A stretch of 33,237 nt of DNA from Clostridiales bacterium (lineage in GTDB: Bacteria > Bacillota > Clostridia > Lachnospirales > WQUN01): NCBI GenBank assembly GCA_031270945.1, contig JAISWZ010000126.1:1-33237 (forward strand), given 5' to 3'. Within the stretch, counting starts at the first letter, position 1. Each line of letters opens with the position of its first letter. Of this stretch, positions 8,882-16,145 are shown piece by piece. Under the pieces are notes generated by a model. That model worked only from the letters and a program-made list of their open reading frames with translations, was not told the DNA's origin and did not search any database. A program made the position numbers and the translations under genes.

Positions 8882-9199
8882 CAGCAATTCCCGCCAGCTC
8901 TAATGATTGGGGCTTTGTTGCATTGTTGGCCACTTGTGCGAACATACGTTTATGTTTTGGGTGGCTTTTTTCTTTGCCTTTATCAACGAACATACCTTCT
9001 CCTCATTTGAAACTTGAGTTTTTGCTTTAGTCGCAGTTTTTTCTGTGAATTGGCTTTGCGAAGCCATATGGGGTGAAAAAGCGAGACCCGTCAGATCCGA
9101 TATGGGATTTGACGGGTCCCGCATGGTTTTATTTTGATAGGGCGATCAGTTCAGTCTCGGCGCAAGCGCAATTATGATGGAGAAAGACTTCCAGGTCTA
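8882..9199. other. Intergenic stretch between convergent genes
   Basis: About 320 bp with no credible ORF. It holds one strong hairpin (9085-9119, listed separately). I see nothing else recognisable. Confidence 0.5.
9085..9119. terminator. Hairpin terminator between convergent genes
   Basis: GACCCGTCAGATCC pairs with GGATTTGACGGGTC (one mismatch region) around a short loop. A T-containing stretch (GGTTTTATTTT) follows on the plus strand. It probably ends methyltransferase transcription and may act in both directions. Confidence 0.6.
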
Positions 9200-9238
9200 C
9201 GAACCGCTTCTCCGCCAAGAAAAGCGCTCAATTTCAAT
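9200..9238. repeat. 39-bp direct repeat, copy A
   Basis: CGAACCGCTTCTC.GCCAAGA followed by AAGCGCTC and TTTCAAT. It forms a small hairpin (GCTTCTC / GAGAAGC-like) and contains the stop codon of the membrane-protein gene. A second copy at 9972-10010 lies on the other side of that gene. Confidence 0.75.
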
Positions 9239-9827
9239 CTTGATCCGTGTCATTTGCGACATTCAACGAAGTCCTTGACTGCAACAAAGAAAGTATGTCA
9301 TCGCATGTAAAATCGCACATGTTACGGAATTCTGTTCCATCCGAAAACTCAAAAACGAGAACATCTCTGGATCGGCTTGGCGCAAAACTCTTGTAAATTT
9401 TTGAGACATCAGCTTTATGCCGTATTATCGAGCCATTAGCCGATATAAATATTAGCCAGGTTGGGGTCACGTATAGAGTAAGCCTGTAGATATCGCAACT
9501 AAAATGCACTGTGGATGGGGCAGCAATTTCCGTTTCTATCGTGGATATGAATTCGCGCAAACAGCCTGAAGCGGCTAGGTCTTTGAACACTTTTGACTTA
9601 TTCACTAGAGCGTCAACGCTTTTGGGGACGCATCTGCCTGTTGTCAGCAAAACGCAAACGACAGCCATTATCGAAGCCGCAACATAAAGCAGCAGCTCCA
9701 GCTTATTGTCCGAGAACATAGACACTGTTGACATTATTACAATTAAAATAAAGGCAATGATAAAAGTGCGTAAAACTTTTATCTTTTTGCGCACAGCATA
9801 CTGCTCTGCAATCAGTATTTTATCCAT
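9234..9827 (-). CDS. Small membrane protein with a cytoplasmic PH-like C-terminal half, unknown function
   Basis: I do not recognise the family with confidence. The product (about 197 aa from ATG 9827) starts with a basic amphipathic segment, then has two membrane helices near residues 22-40 and 47-67, followed by about 125 soluble residues. The tail alternates short beta-like stretches (FSCDIYRLTLYVTPTWLIFIS, DVLVFEFSDGTEF) and ends in an acidic helix, a pattern seen in YcxB-like or PH-like membrane-attached domains; that is inference. Start choice is uncertain: a GTG at 9860 with GGAG 4 nt upstream is the alternative. A clear promoter precedes it. The gene is bracketed by 39-bp repeats, the left one supplying its stop codon, which hints that it moved or was duplicated as a unit. 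Confidence 0.6.
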   Translation of the reverse strand: MDKILIAEQYAVRKKIKVLRTFIIAFILIVIMSTVSMFSDNKLELLLYVAASIMAVVCVLLTTGRCVPKSVDALVNKSKVFKDLAASGCLREFISTIETEIAAPSTVHFSCDIYRLTLYVTPTWLIFISANGSIIRHKADVSKIYKSFAPSRSRDVLVFEFSDGTEFRNMCDFTCDDILSLLQSRTSLNVANDTDQD

Positions 9828-9892
9828 AACCCCCTGCCATCCTTTCATCTTTGGTTGCACGGCACTCCAGCCTGTGAATGCTGGACAGTTGC

Positions 9893-9922
9893 ATTATAGC
9901 ACTCCATATTAGGATAATGCAA
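9893..9922 (-). promoter_or_regulatory. SigmaA promoter of the small membrane protein gene
   Basis: On the minus strand: TTGCAT (9922-9917), 18-nt spacer, perfect TATAAT (9898-9893). The transcript start near 9886 gives a leader of about 26 nt to GTG 9860 or 59 nt to ATG 9827. Confidence 0.75.
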
Positions 9923-9971
9923 ACGTCCTCAAATAAGGTTCATCGGAAGAAAACGTCCCTCCATGGCTCTG

Positions 9972-10010
9972 CGAACCGCTTCTCAGCCAAGAGAAGCGCT
10001 CGGTTTCAAT
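9972..10010. repeat. 39-bp direct repeat, copy B
   Basis: Second copy of the repeat at 9200-9238 (about five differences), with a better hairpin: CGCTTCTC / GAGAAGCG. It may be the 3' end of a lost paralogue of the membrane-protein gene, because in copy A this segment carries the stop codon. Confidence 0.7.
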
Positions 10011-10064
10011 TTCTGTATGCTTAACATTTCATGTTATGCATTAGATGCGCAACCAACGCAAAAT

Positions 10065-10086
10065 GGGGCAGCTTTTCAGCCGCCCC
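10065..10086 (-). terminator. Terminator of the SLH protein gene
   Basis: On the minus strand GGGGCGGCT, GAAA loop, AGCTGCCCC and then ATTTTGCG. It lies about 65 nt after the SLH gene's stop; a degenerate MITE-like stretch (10090-10144) lies between. Confidence 0.65.
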
Positions 10087-10089
10087 AAG

Positions 10090-10144
10090 GCATATCTCAA
10101 ATTTCTAGCATTTCTCAAGCCAATAGATTATTTAGGATATGCTT
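10090..10144. mobile_element. Degenerate MITE-like remnant
   Basis: GGCATATCTCAAATTT at one end and TTTAGGATATGC at the other match the family's termini with several substitutions. The interior is short and lacks the core. It lies between the SLH gene's stop and its terminator, as does the short copy at 22940-22977 in another gene. Confidence 0.45.
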
Positions 10145-10152
10145 TTCAAGGA

Positions 10153-12090
10153 CTAATATGCCTTCTTGTAAACTTCATAAATAATGGTAGCGGCTTCACC
10201 TCTGCTTATGTTGTCCGCCGGGAAGAACTTGCCATCAGAAACATACTTGATGCATCCTTGCTGAGTCATCAGCGCCACGTCTTTCTGTGCCCAATCCGCT
10301 ATAGAGCTGACGTCGCTGTATCTACTGCCCAATATGGTTTCAGGGCTGCCGTAAATATAGTAGTGCCTCTTGCCAAGCGCCCTGCCTGAGATGCTGACCA
10401 GCTGCTCCTTTGGAATTGTTACGCCAGGCCTAAACGTATTGTCTTCGAAGCCAGCTACATATCCTTGATGCTTTGACGCGCCAGCGCTGTTGGCATACCA
10501 TTCGCTGGACGGAACATCAGCAAAGTCCCCGTTCCCGTAGACGCTTGTGTTTTCAGAAAGCGCGTATAGCAGCATTTGGGCAAACTGCGCCCTGGTGATC
10601 ATGAATTCGGGGCTGAACATCGTATCAGATGTGCCATTAACCCTGCCTTTGTTGCGCAAGAACAGAATGGCTTCCTGGGCTTGCTTTGTAAGGTTCGATA
10701 TGTCAGAAAAATCGTATTGGATCTCTTCCTGCTTGTATGTTCCGGATTTTTTGATCGCCGCGTCCTGCTTGTTGGTGTTGGGGTTATAAACGCCTCCGAC
10801 GTTTTCATTGTTCGATGTATTCTTTATTGTCTGGTTCTTGTCTTCAACCTTGTATATGGCAGTTATTCCTAAGTCTATTGTCGAGTTGACGGGCTCCGGA
10901 GAAAATGTGACGTTTGCGCCTTCAGCTGGCTTGCCCTCATGCAGCGGAGCGCCATATCTGTTAGTTTTAAGCGCGTTCCTTTGATATTGCCCTATAAAAT
11001 CCTCCTCGCCTTCAATGCTCACAGAAAAGCTTTCGTGAATGTCTGACTTCTTTACTGTGGCAGCGACATCGCCAGCAAGGACCACCACGCGATCAATTTC
11101 CCCTTCTGCAAACGAGGCGTCAATGTTGATGGTGACCGGGTTGGCATATGAGACAACTCCATAATACGTTTCAATTTCCCTGTTGCGCTCGATGCCAGCA
11201 TCCGCCAAAGTGGTTTCTATGGTTGCTTTCAAGTCTTTGATTTGCCCGATATGTTCGCTGGATGAAGCCGCATTGATATCTACTACGCCTGACTCTGATC
11301 TGTCCATCTTTGCGCGCAGCATCGCGTTTTCAGCAAACCTGACCATGGCGTCACGGACGTCTATATCGGTCTTCTCTTCATCTGTTAACCCATCGGCGGC
11401 TTTGGCAACGGCTTCTATAGCGGTGGTGTCATCTACAACCACGTATAGGAGATCGTAGTCAATGGGATAAAAATCCGCTTCATTGGTAATGCCATGAATC
11501 ATGTAAGACCAGGGAGTGCCGTGTTCCATATGCAGCTCTTTTAGCCGATTGTCCAAGGTGCTGTACACTTTGCTCTCCACAGTTTGCAAGTAAACATTTT
11601 CGCCGTCTTCTACCAATTCATAATTCTCATAGCCAAGGTACTTTAAGTTCTCAAAATTGAAAGTGCTCTTGTCAGTAAACATATAGACAATACTTTCCTC
11701 GCCAGTGGATTCATTTTTCATCAATGACGTAGAAAGACCAAATTTAGTATAGCTAATGGGTTCAAATAATCCTTCGTTATAATTCCCGTCCGGTGACAGG
11801 AGAACTTTTGACATCTCTATGACAAGTGAACCGTCAGACATGTAGGACATGAACTTATAGGTATCAATACCGTCCGAGAAAGAAATTTGCCTTATATCTT
11901 CGAGTGCGGCGTCAATAAGCATAATAGCCGCTAAAAGGCCGTCCGATTCAGGATCCTGATTGCCGTTAGGATCCACAGAGAAGGCAATCTTTTCAGCGCC
12001 AGCAACGTACTTGCCTTCTCTGACTTCAGCCCGCACAGGGATCGAAAAAAAGATGAGGCTCAAAAAAATCGCTAATATTATCTTCTTCAA
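10153..12090 (-). CDS. Exported surface protein with three C-terminal S-layer homology domains
   Basis: Secreted protein anchored to the wall by SLH repeats, which in Gram-positive bacteria bind pyruvylated secondary wall polymer. The start is TTG 12090, with GAGGAG 8 nt upstream. Residues 1-21 form a signal peptide (basic KK, hydrophobic core, VRA/E cleavage). Residues 22 to about 460 form a large acidic region with no motif that I recognise. Three SLH repeats follow at about 464-515, 525-585 and 590-645, with ITRAQFAQMLLYAL, GFEDNTFRPGVTIPKEQ and ISRGEAATIIYEVY marking them. A short N/K/Q-rich linker (NTSNNENVGGVYNPNTNKQD) precedes the SLH part. The role of the external region is unknown: adhesion, carbohydrate binding or an envelope enzyme are all possible. 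Monocistronic; followed by a terminator. Confidence 0.85.
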   Translation of the reverse strand: MKKIILAIFLSLIFFSIPVRAEVREGKYVAGAEKIAFSVDPNGNQDPESDGLLAAIMLIDAALEDIRQISFSDGIDTYKFMSYMSDGSLVIEMSKVLLSPDGNYNEGLFEPISYTKFGLSTSLMKNESTGEESIVYMFTDKSTFNFENLKYLGYENYELVEDGENVYLQTVESKVYSTLDNRLKELHMEHGTPWSYMIHGITNEADFYPIDYDLLYVVVDDTTAIEAVAKAADGLTDEEKTDIDVRDAMVRFAENAMLRAKMDRSESGVVDINAASSSEHIGQIKDLKATIETTLADAGIERNREIETYYGVVSYANPVTINIDASFAEGEIDRVVVLAGDVAATVKKSDIHESFSVSIEGEEDFIGQYQRNALKTNRYGAPLHEGKPAEGANVTFSPEPVNSTIDLGITAIYKVEDKNQTIKNTSNNENVGGVYNPNTNKQDAAIKKSGTYKQEEIQYDFSDISNLTKQAQEAILFLRNKGRVNGTSDTMFSPEFMITRAQFAQMLLYALSENTSVYGNGDFADVPSSEWYANSAGASKHQGYVAGFEDNTFRPGVTIPKEQLVSISGRALGKRHYYIYGSPETILGSRYSDVSSIADWAQKDVALMTQQGCIKYVSDGKFFPADNISRGEAATIIYEVYKKAY

Positions 12091-12202
12091 ATAAAACTCT
12101 CCTCTTCGTTTTTGGTCTCCTCTCAGCTTGCAAGAGAGAGTGAAAAAACCTCGCTTTTCACTTGAATCCAGTAACCGTTAACTTGCGAAAGCAAAATCTC
12201 AT

Positions 12203-12775
12203 TTATGGAATATCCCAATTTCCAAGCCAATCAAAAAATTTTGGTTTTCTCTCGCGAGCATTATCGCTATGCATTCTATTGCCAAACTCAGAAATCCTTG
12301 TGTTTGCAGTCTTTTCGCCACAACTCCCATCAACCTTTGCTAGAATCTTGGGAGCTCCTCCATGTAAAGCCGCAAGTTGATTTTCGATTGGCAAATCAGA
12401 GGTATGTAACCTAGCGTCCTCGTCAGTATAACTGCACGTAAACTTTTAACGCTTCGTCTTTTGTTGTTGCCAGCGGCAGCAGTGCATATCCCAAAATCAA
12501 TTTCTTGCCGCCGAAATTTGTTTTTCACCTCCTCGATGAGATATCCCCAATTCAATGCCTTTCTCCGATATTTTCCAGCATAACAACTTCAGCTATGATT
12601 GGGGAAGCTCTACATTCTCTAAGTCTTGCTTCTGATACCTGAAAACAGTTGCCAGTTTTGTTTAGTTTGACCGCAGCCTCAACAGCTGATAAAAGCTTCG
12701 TGCCCGCGTTGGCACCGCTTATATCAAGGCTAAAAACATCATAGCACAGTACATGCGCCCCTCTGTAAAATTCAT
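12203..12775 (-). pseudogene. Decayed coding region (two consecutive remnants)
   Basis: Two minus-strand stretches look protein-like but lack starts. The first (about 12775-12555) runs open for about 70 codons and ends in MLENIGERH and a stop; it includes LDISGANAGTKLLSAVEAAV. Ten to twenty bases later comes a strong ribosome site, GAGGAGGTG, with no start codon in place. A MITE half-end interrupts what follows. A second frame (12445-12203) reads on with PIENQLAALHGGAPKI and ends FFDWLGNWDIP. I infer a broken two-gene segment. No family is recognised, and the reading could be chance. Confidence 0.3.
12480..12498 (+). mobile_element. Single MITE end
   Basis: AGTGCATATCCCAAAATC matches the family terminus, but no partner end or core follows. 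It lies just after the orphan ribosome site within the decayed region. Confidence 0.5.
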
Positions 12776-12973
12776 TTTACCTTCTGAGGTTCAAGGCCAT
12801 AACAAGATGCGCACATTCCCGCTTTGCCTTGCGACGTATTTGTGCCGAGACGCCAGTGCCTCCCGAGAGCAGGGGCGATATCATGGCTCCTAAATGGATG
12901 CCTCCGAAAGCTAAAAACAGCTTGGAGAGCGGTTCAAAATCCGCCCGCGCCGCTCCATGCTCTCAACATAAAG

Positions 12974-13007
12974 AAGCCGCCAAATCAGCTCATGGATTTG
13001 GCGGCTT
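12974..13007. terminator. Hairpin, possible terminator
   Basis: Perfect 13-bp inverted repeat AAGCCGCCAAATC / GATTTGGCGGCTT with an 8-nt loop, followed on the plus strand by AAAATTTTTG. No intact gene precedes it on either strand, so it may belong to a lost gene. Confidence 0.5.
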
Positions 13008-13165
13008 AAAATTTTTGTATTTAAGGCAGAACTGAAGCATGGCGAATTATCGAACAGCTTTAACCTGCTTGAAATTCCTAAAGTCAGTTTCATCTACAGC
13101 TTGAAGCCACATCTCAGCTGTAATAATGCGCAAGCTACTGTATAAGCTTTGCGGGCAGAAAAATT

Positions 13166-13228
13166 ATGATAAGTGAAATCAAGAAAATCATCAAAAAGCT
13201 GGAGTCTGAGGAATTGGCGTCATCCTAA
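13166..13228 (+). pseudogene. HicA-like remnant, copy 1
   Basis: A 20-codon frame MISEIKKIIKKLESEELASS is followed after TAA, in the same frame, by GTKGVSQANNQ. The order EI.KII.KLE..G, then TKGSH.Q, is the start of HicA mRNA-interferase toxins; here the His is gone and a stop intervenes. Assignment rests on short similarity only. Confidence 0.25.
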
Positions 13229-13287
13229 GGAACGAAAGGTGTCTCGCAAGCGAATAACCAGGTTTCGCTTGGGTATATTGTGAACGC

Positions 13288-13319
13288 TAAAAAGAGGCGG
13301 TTTTCCGCCTCTTTTTTTT
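13288..13319. terminator. Bidirectional terminator in duplication copy 1
   Basis: AGAGGCGG TTTT CCGCCTCT flanked by A5 and T8. It is the same hairpin as at 14645-14676. Confidence 0.7.
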
Positions 13320-13355
13320 GCGCTTCGCTCTCAGGCACAATGTGGCTATGTCATA

Positions 13356-13407
13356 TTAGCGTTGCCTTTTTTTGAGCTGCTTTTTGTAATCCTCTCCCAT
13401 TGCCGCA
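13356..13407 (-). pseudogene. 3' fragment of an HxlR regulator gene
   Basis: The minus strand reads MGEDYKKQLKKRQR and stop, matching the last residues of the intact HxlR gene at 14704 (WGEDYKKQLKKGSSNMT). One extra A in the A-tract shifts the end. Only the tail was included in the duplication. Confidence 0.7.
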
Positions 13408-13424
13408 GGGCTCGTTGCAGCTGC

Positions 13425-13465
13425 TTGGGTAGACAAAGGCGCAACACGGGCGTTTGTCTACCCAA
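13425..13465. repeat. 13-bp perfect inverted repeat downstream of the exported protein gene
   Basis: TTGGGTAGACAAA (13425-13437) and its exact complement (13453-13465), separated by 15 nt. It could end transcription of the gene stopping at 13489, but no T-tract follows. Confidence 0.5.
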
Positions 13466-13488
13466 CATTCCCTTTCAACCGCCATACG

Positions 13489-14307
13489 TTAATCTATTAT
13501 TGTGGCATAAGTGTTTGCGTTTGTGATGAATGTCTCGTACTCTTCCTCAGTTATCGCGCCGCTATCCAAGTTCCTTATTTGGTTCTGAGTGAACTCCTCC
13601 AGAGCGGTAATCCTCGGTGTGCCAGTAGCTTCGTATTCAGCAATCAGGGACTGCAAAACTTCTATTTCGATATTAGTTCCACTTAATTGCCGCGTGTACT
13701 CATTCTCATTCATGATGTAGATGCCTTGTGACGCACCATTTACATAATAGTAGTCGCCAACCGTGTTGTACCCTCCACCGCGCCCAGGCCTGTAAAGAAA
13801 CAGCAAATACTTACCGCCCACTTCGAGGACAGGTGCCTCCTCTACGATGACGTTTAATCCGTCAACTGTGCCACCATGTATTCTAACAGAAACTGAGCTG
13901 TTTTCCGGGGTGGCATTGGCATGCAAATAGGAGTTTTCTATTTCGAAGATAAAATCCGAGAATATGCTGAAATCCCCGCCGAAAACAGGGAGTATTTTGA
14001 TTGGCGCGTTTTTAGAAACAACAGTCCCGCAAGCAATTATATCGGACGATTCTATCAGTTGCGGGACATCTTTGGCCACAAGAGAACTTGACACAGCAAT
14101 GGTGTCGACCACTTGGTCATCAACTGTCGCTACTGACGATGGTTGGTCATCAACTGTCGCTACTGGCGATGGTTGGTCATCAACTGTCGCTACTGGCGAT
14201 GGTTGAGTATGGGATTCACCCAAGTAGTTCAAAAAAGCCAAGAGTCCCATTGTAAGAACGAGTGCTGCCATAACAGTTATGGCCACAGTTTTCATTATCG
14301 GTTTCAT
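13489..14307 (-). CDS. Exported membrane-anchored protein with 10-residue Pro/Ser repeats, unknown function
   Basis: Start ATG 14307 is set by GGAGGG 6 nt upstream; an upstream in-frame start at 14349 has none. The 272-aa product opens with a basic, then strongly hydrophobic segment (residues about 5-28; signal peptide or anchor). Next come three copies of a QPSPVATVDD unit, a Ser/Val-rich spacer, and a globular part of about 190 residues beginning VPQLIESSDIIACGTVV and including EVGGKYLLFLYRPG and GASQGIYIMNENEY. This resembles a widespread exported Bacillota family of unknown function in which a region after LV..ADLI..G.V is followed by VG..YLLFL; I recall the pattern but cannot name the family. 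The C-terminus is a helical acidic tail. The gene is bracketed by the 308-bp duplication, suggesting insertion or capture as a cassette. Confidence 0.7.
   Translation of the reverse strand: MKPIMKTVAITVMAALVLTMGLLAFLNYLGESHTQPSPVATVDDQPSPVATVDDQPSSVATVDDQVVDTIAVSSSLVAKDVPQLIESSDIIACGTVVSKNAPIKILPVFGGDFSIFSDFIFEIENSYLHANATPENSSVSVRIHGGTVDGLNVIVEEAPVLEVGGKYLLFLYRPGRGGGYNTVGDYYYVNGASQGIYIMNENEYTRQLSGTNIEIEVLQSLIAEYEATGTPRITALEEFTQNQIRNLDSGAITEEEYETFITNANTYATIID
14113..14202. repeat. Three 30-bp in-frame tandem repeats
   Basis: Units at 14113-14142, 14143-14172 and 14173-14202 differ at one or two bases and encode the decapeptide repeats of the exported protein. A multiple of three, so copy number can vary without breaking the frame. 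Confidence 0.95.
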
Positions 14308-14328
14308 AGTAATCCCTCCAAAATTATT

Positions 14329-14349
14329 TTGTGCAAGTGGTTTGCACAA
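14329..14349. promoter_or_regulatory. Inverted repeat in the leader of the exported protein gene
   Basis: TTGTGCAA, 5-nt spacer, TTGCACAA: perfect 8-bp arms about 22 nt before the start codon and immediately upstream of its ribosome site. Possible operator. The inner TGTGCA/TGCACA also forms the palindrome in the antitoxin promoter (17403-17418). Confidence 0.5.
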
Positions 14350-14522
14350 TATTGATCAGGTTGATTCAACTTTTAAAGTCTCTTCTTTGCGACAGAATAT
14401 AGGGTGAAGGCCAGTGGATACATAGCGCTCAATGCTGTCTCTTAATAGGCAACGAACTTGAAGCCACATCTCAGCTGGAAGAATGCGTTAGATGCTGTGT
14501 AAGCTTTGCGGGCAGAAAAGTT

Positions 14523-14585
14523 ATGATAAAAGAAATCAAGAAAATCATCAAAAAGCTGGAGTCTGAGGGATTCGCGTTATCCTAA
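14523..14585 (+). pseudogene. HicA-like remnant, copy 2
   Basis: MIKEIKKIIKKLESEGFALS and stop, then in the same frame GTKGCSQANNQ. This copy is closer to the HicA N-terminus (II.KLE.EGF) than copy 1. No HicB partner is present. Confidence 0.3.
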
Positions 14586-14644
14586 GGAACGAAAGGTTGC
14601 TCACAAGCGAATAACCAAGTTTCGCTTGGGTATATTGTGAACGC

Positions 14645-14676
14645 AAAAAAAGAGGCGGTTTTCCGCCTCTTTTTTT
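14645..14676. terminator. Bidirectional terminator after the HxlR gene
   Basis: A-tract, AGAGGCGG TTTT CCGCCTCT, T-tract. It lies about 30 nt past the HxlR stop. Confidence 0.8.
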
Positions 14677-14703
14677 GCGCTTTGCTCTCAGGTAGCTCTG
14701 CGG

Positions 14704-15063
14704 CTATGTCATATTAGAGCTACCTTTTTTGAGCTGCTTTTTGTAATCCTCTCCCCATTGCCGCAAAGCATCATGGATGATTTTGAGGCTTTGCCCCATC
14801 TCGGTTAGCGAATACTCCACCCGAGGCGGCACTTCGGCGTAGACCTGACGATGTACAAGGCCGCTTTCTTCCATCCGGCGAAGATGCTGTGTCAATACCT
14901 TTTGCGAAATTCCAGTCAGGGATTTTTTCAATTCACCAAACCTCTTGGTTCCGGTAAGCAAGTCCCGAACGATGAGTATCTTCCAGTGATCGCCCATAAG
15001 AGCAAGCGCCGTTTCAACTGGACAATCTGGCAAATCCTGTTCGTTAGCCATGATGCACCTCAT
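14704..15063 (-). CDS. HxlR-family winged-helix transcriptional regulator
   Basis: Dimeric DNA-binding regulator; many relatives sense electrophiles or redox stress through an N-terminal cysteine. I chose ATG 15063 (GGAG 6 nt upstream); ATG 15051 with AGG 6 nt upstream is equally possible. The product (about 119 aa) has the family landmarks: CPVETALALMGDHWKILIVRDLLTG with the characteristic cysteine, RFGELKKSLTGISQKVLTQHLRRMEESGLV (recognition helix region), and the wing RQVYAEVPPRVEYSLTEMG. It is divergent from the FMN-binding protein gene at 15186 with a palindrome between them, the usual regulator/target arrangement. Its 3' end is duplicated at 13356-13407. Confidence 0.92.
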   Translation of the reverse strand: MRCIMANEQDLPDCPVETALALMGDHWKILIVRDLLTGTKRFGELKKSLTGISQKVLTQHLRRMEESGLVHRQVYAEVPPRVEYSLTEMGQSLKIIHDALRQWGEDYKKQLKKGSSNMT

Positions 15064-15076
15064 TAGTTTCTCCAAG

Positions 15077-15132
15077 GTAACTACGGCACATTTTAGTGCC
15101 TACTTTACATCCGATACCTTTAGATTTATTAT
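15077..15132 (+). promoter_or_regulatory. Divergent control region: HxlR operator candidate and promoter
   Basis: The plus-strand promoter is TTTACA (15104-15109), 17 nt, TATTAT (15127-15132). A palindrome, GGCACATTTTAGTGCC (15085-15100), extends imperfectly to GTAA...TTAC (15077-15108) and overlaps the -35 box. That is where a redox-type HxlR repressor would be expected to bind. Confidence 0.6.
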
Positions 15133-15185
15133 GACTTCAACGGGTGAAAAAAGCAAGCCCGAAAACAAAAACGGAGGTATCAGTT

Positions 15186-15587
15186 ATGTTTGACTACGCA
15201 ACAGTCCTGAAGGAAAACCCCAACGGCGTTCTGGCGACACAGGACGGAGACAAGGTCGCAACCCGCGTGTTCCAGTACCTTTTCTCGGACGGAAACAAGG
15301 CGTACTTCAGCACCAGCAATGAGAAGCCGGTCTACAGCCAGCTCAAAGCCAATCCCTATGTTTCCTTCTGCGCCTACCCCGCCAACTTCGCGCCGGTGGT
15401 GTCTGTCAAAGGAAAGGCGGTTTTTGTGGACGACCTGGCGCTCAAAACCCGCGCACTGGACGAAAACCCCGTTATCAAGGGCATCTACAAGACTCCCGAC
15501 AACCCAATCTTTGAGCTCTTCTACATCGATGCGGAGGAGATCGAAACCTTCAGCTTCGCGGACGGCCCGAAAACCTATACCGTCTAG
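15186..15587 (+). CDS. Pyridoxamine 5'-phosphate oxidase-like FMN-binding protein
   Basis: Small split-beta-barrel flavoprotein, probably an FMN-dependent oxidoreductase or flavin-binding protein rather than true PdxH. Start ATG 15186 follows GGAGG by 8 nt. The 133-aa protein shows GVLATQDGDKVATRVFQYLFSDG, then STSNEKPVYSQLKANPYVSFCAYP and VSVKGKAVFVDD, the strand pattern of the family (residues about 10-90). The C-terminal part carries PIFELFYIDAEEIETFSF. Together with the divergent HxlR gene it forms a common regulator/oxidoreductase pair. Substrate unknown. Confidence 0.88.
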   Translation: MFDYATVLKENPNGVLATQDGDKVATRVFQYLFSDGNKAYFSTSNEKPVYSQLKANPYVSFCAYPANFAPVVSVKGKAVFVDDLALKTRALDENPVIKGIYKTPDNPIFELFYIDAEEIETFSFADGPKTYTV

Positions 15588-15891
15588 AAATCTTCGGGGC
15601 CTGGCGGCAGGTCTGCGAACCCAGCCATTGACGGGCCGAGTTGACGCAATTCCAGTATCGGCAGTACAGGATGGGAGAAGATATGACGAGTACGCCCTGC
15701 TTGCATTTCTAAGCAGGGCGCCGTTCTCGCGAGCGATAACATTTGCAAAGATCCATCTTATGTTTTGTTCATTAGCAAGCATAAAGTCAAACGATAAGTT
15801 CAGTTTTTTTCGCTCCTTGATATAAATTGAGCGAGGTTACATGAATCATTGTTTCCAAAAGGCCGGGTTTGATAAGTGCCGTAGTCTCTTC
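15588..15891. other. Intergenic stretch with one hairpin
   Basis: No gene is supported. A hairpin CGCCCTGCTT (15693-15702) / AAGCAGGGCG (15711-15720) with an 8-nt loop may end transcription of the oxidoreductase, although no T-tract follows. Nothing else is recognisable. Confidence 0.5.
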
Positions 15892-15997
15892 TTAGTGCAT
15901 ATCCCAAAATTGCGAAATGGCGCCGAAAAAATCCTGGCGAATGCTTCAACGCCGGATTTTTTCGGCGCCTCGGATATAATTTTGGGATATGCACTTA
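15892..15997 (+). mobile_element. Full-length MITE-like palindromic element with TTA duplication
   Basis: A 100-bp element (15895-15994): GTGCATATCCCAAAATT at the left, core GGCGAATGCTTCAACGCC, right arm ending in GGGATATGCAC. Direct TTA copies flank it (15892-15894 and 15995-15997). Plus core orientation. It lies 30 bp upstream of the next promoter. Confidence 0.88.
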
Positions 15998-16028
15998 GTC
16001 AAATTCTGTTACGTTTGCCAAACAGCAC

Positions 16029-16057
16029 TTGACTTTTTGCGAGAAAATAAATATACT
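16029..16057 (+). promoter_or_regulatory. SigmaA promoter of the Uma2-type gene
   Basis: TTGACT (16029-16034), 17-nt spacer, TATACT (16052-16057). The leader to the ATG at 16146 is about 83 nt. Confidence 0.8.
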
Positions 16058-16145
16058 ATTTCTCAGGCAACCTGAATAGGCCATGCATTTGAGTTTTTGG
16101 GCTACATTAAAAAAAGCAGTATTACGGCTTGAAAGGAGCCATTCG

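Larger units (their letters stand above)
13100..13407. repeat. 308-bp direct duplication, copy 1
   Basis: About 85% alike to 14457-14765. It runs from CTTGAAGCCACATCTCAGCTG through a hicA-like remnant, a CAAGCGA/TTCGCTTG hairpin and an A-tract/T-tract terminator into the last codons of an hxlR gene. The two copies flank the exported protein gene at 13489-14307. Confidence 0.85.
14457..14765. repeat. 308-bp direct duplication, copy 2
   Basis: Partner of 13100-13407. It includes the terminator and the intact 3' end of the HxlR gene, so this is probably the parental copy. Confidence 0.85.

Noticed and set aside
8878-8906. TTGACA-17-TAATGA promoter at the end of the methyltransferase gene
   Set aside because: The -10 match is poor and no gene follows on the plus strand.
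12910-12960. tRNA-like 3' end (GGTTCAAAATCC followed by GCGCCGCTCC)
   Set aside because: The loop would be 8 nt rather than 7, no matching 5' acceptor strand or anticodon arm lies at the right distance, and the stretch reads better as an imperfect hairpin.
15319-15825. Long plus-strand open frame over the FMN-binding protein gene and its downstream region
   Set aside because: Out-of-frame shadow of the 15186-15587 gene with low-complexity Ser/Thr/Pro composition and no ribosome site.
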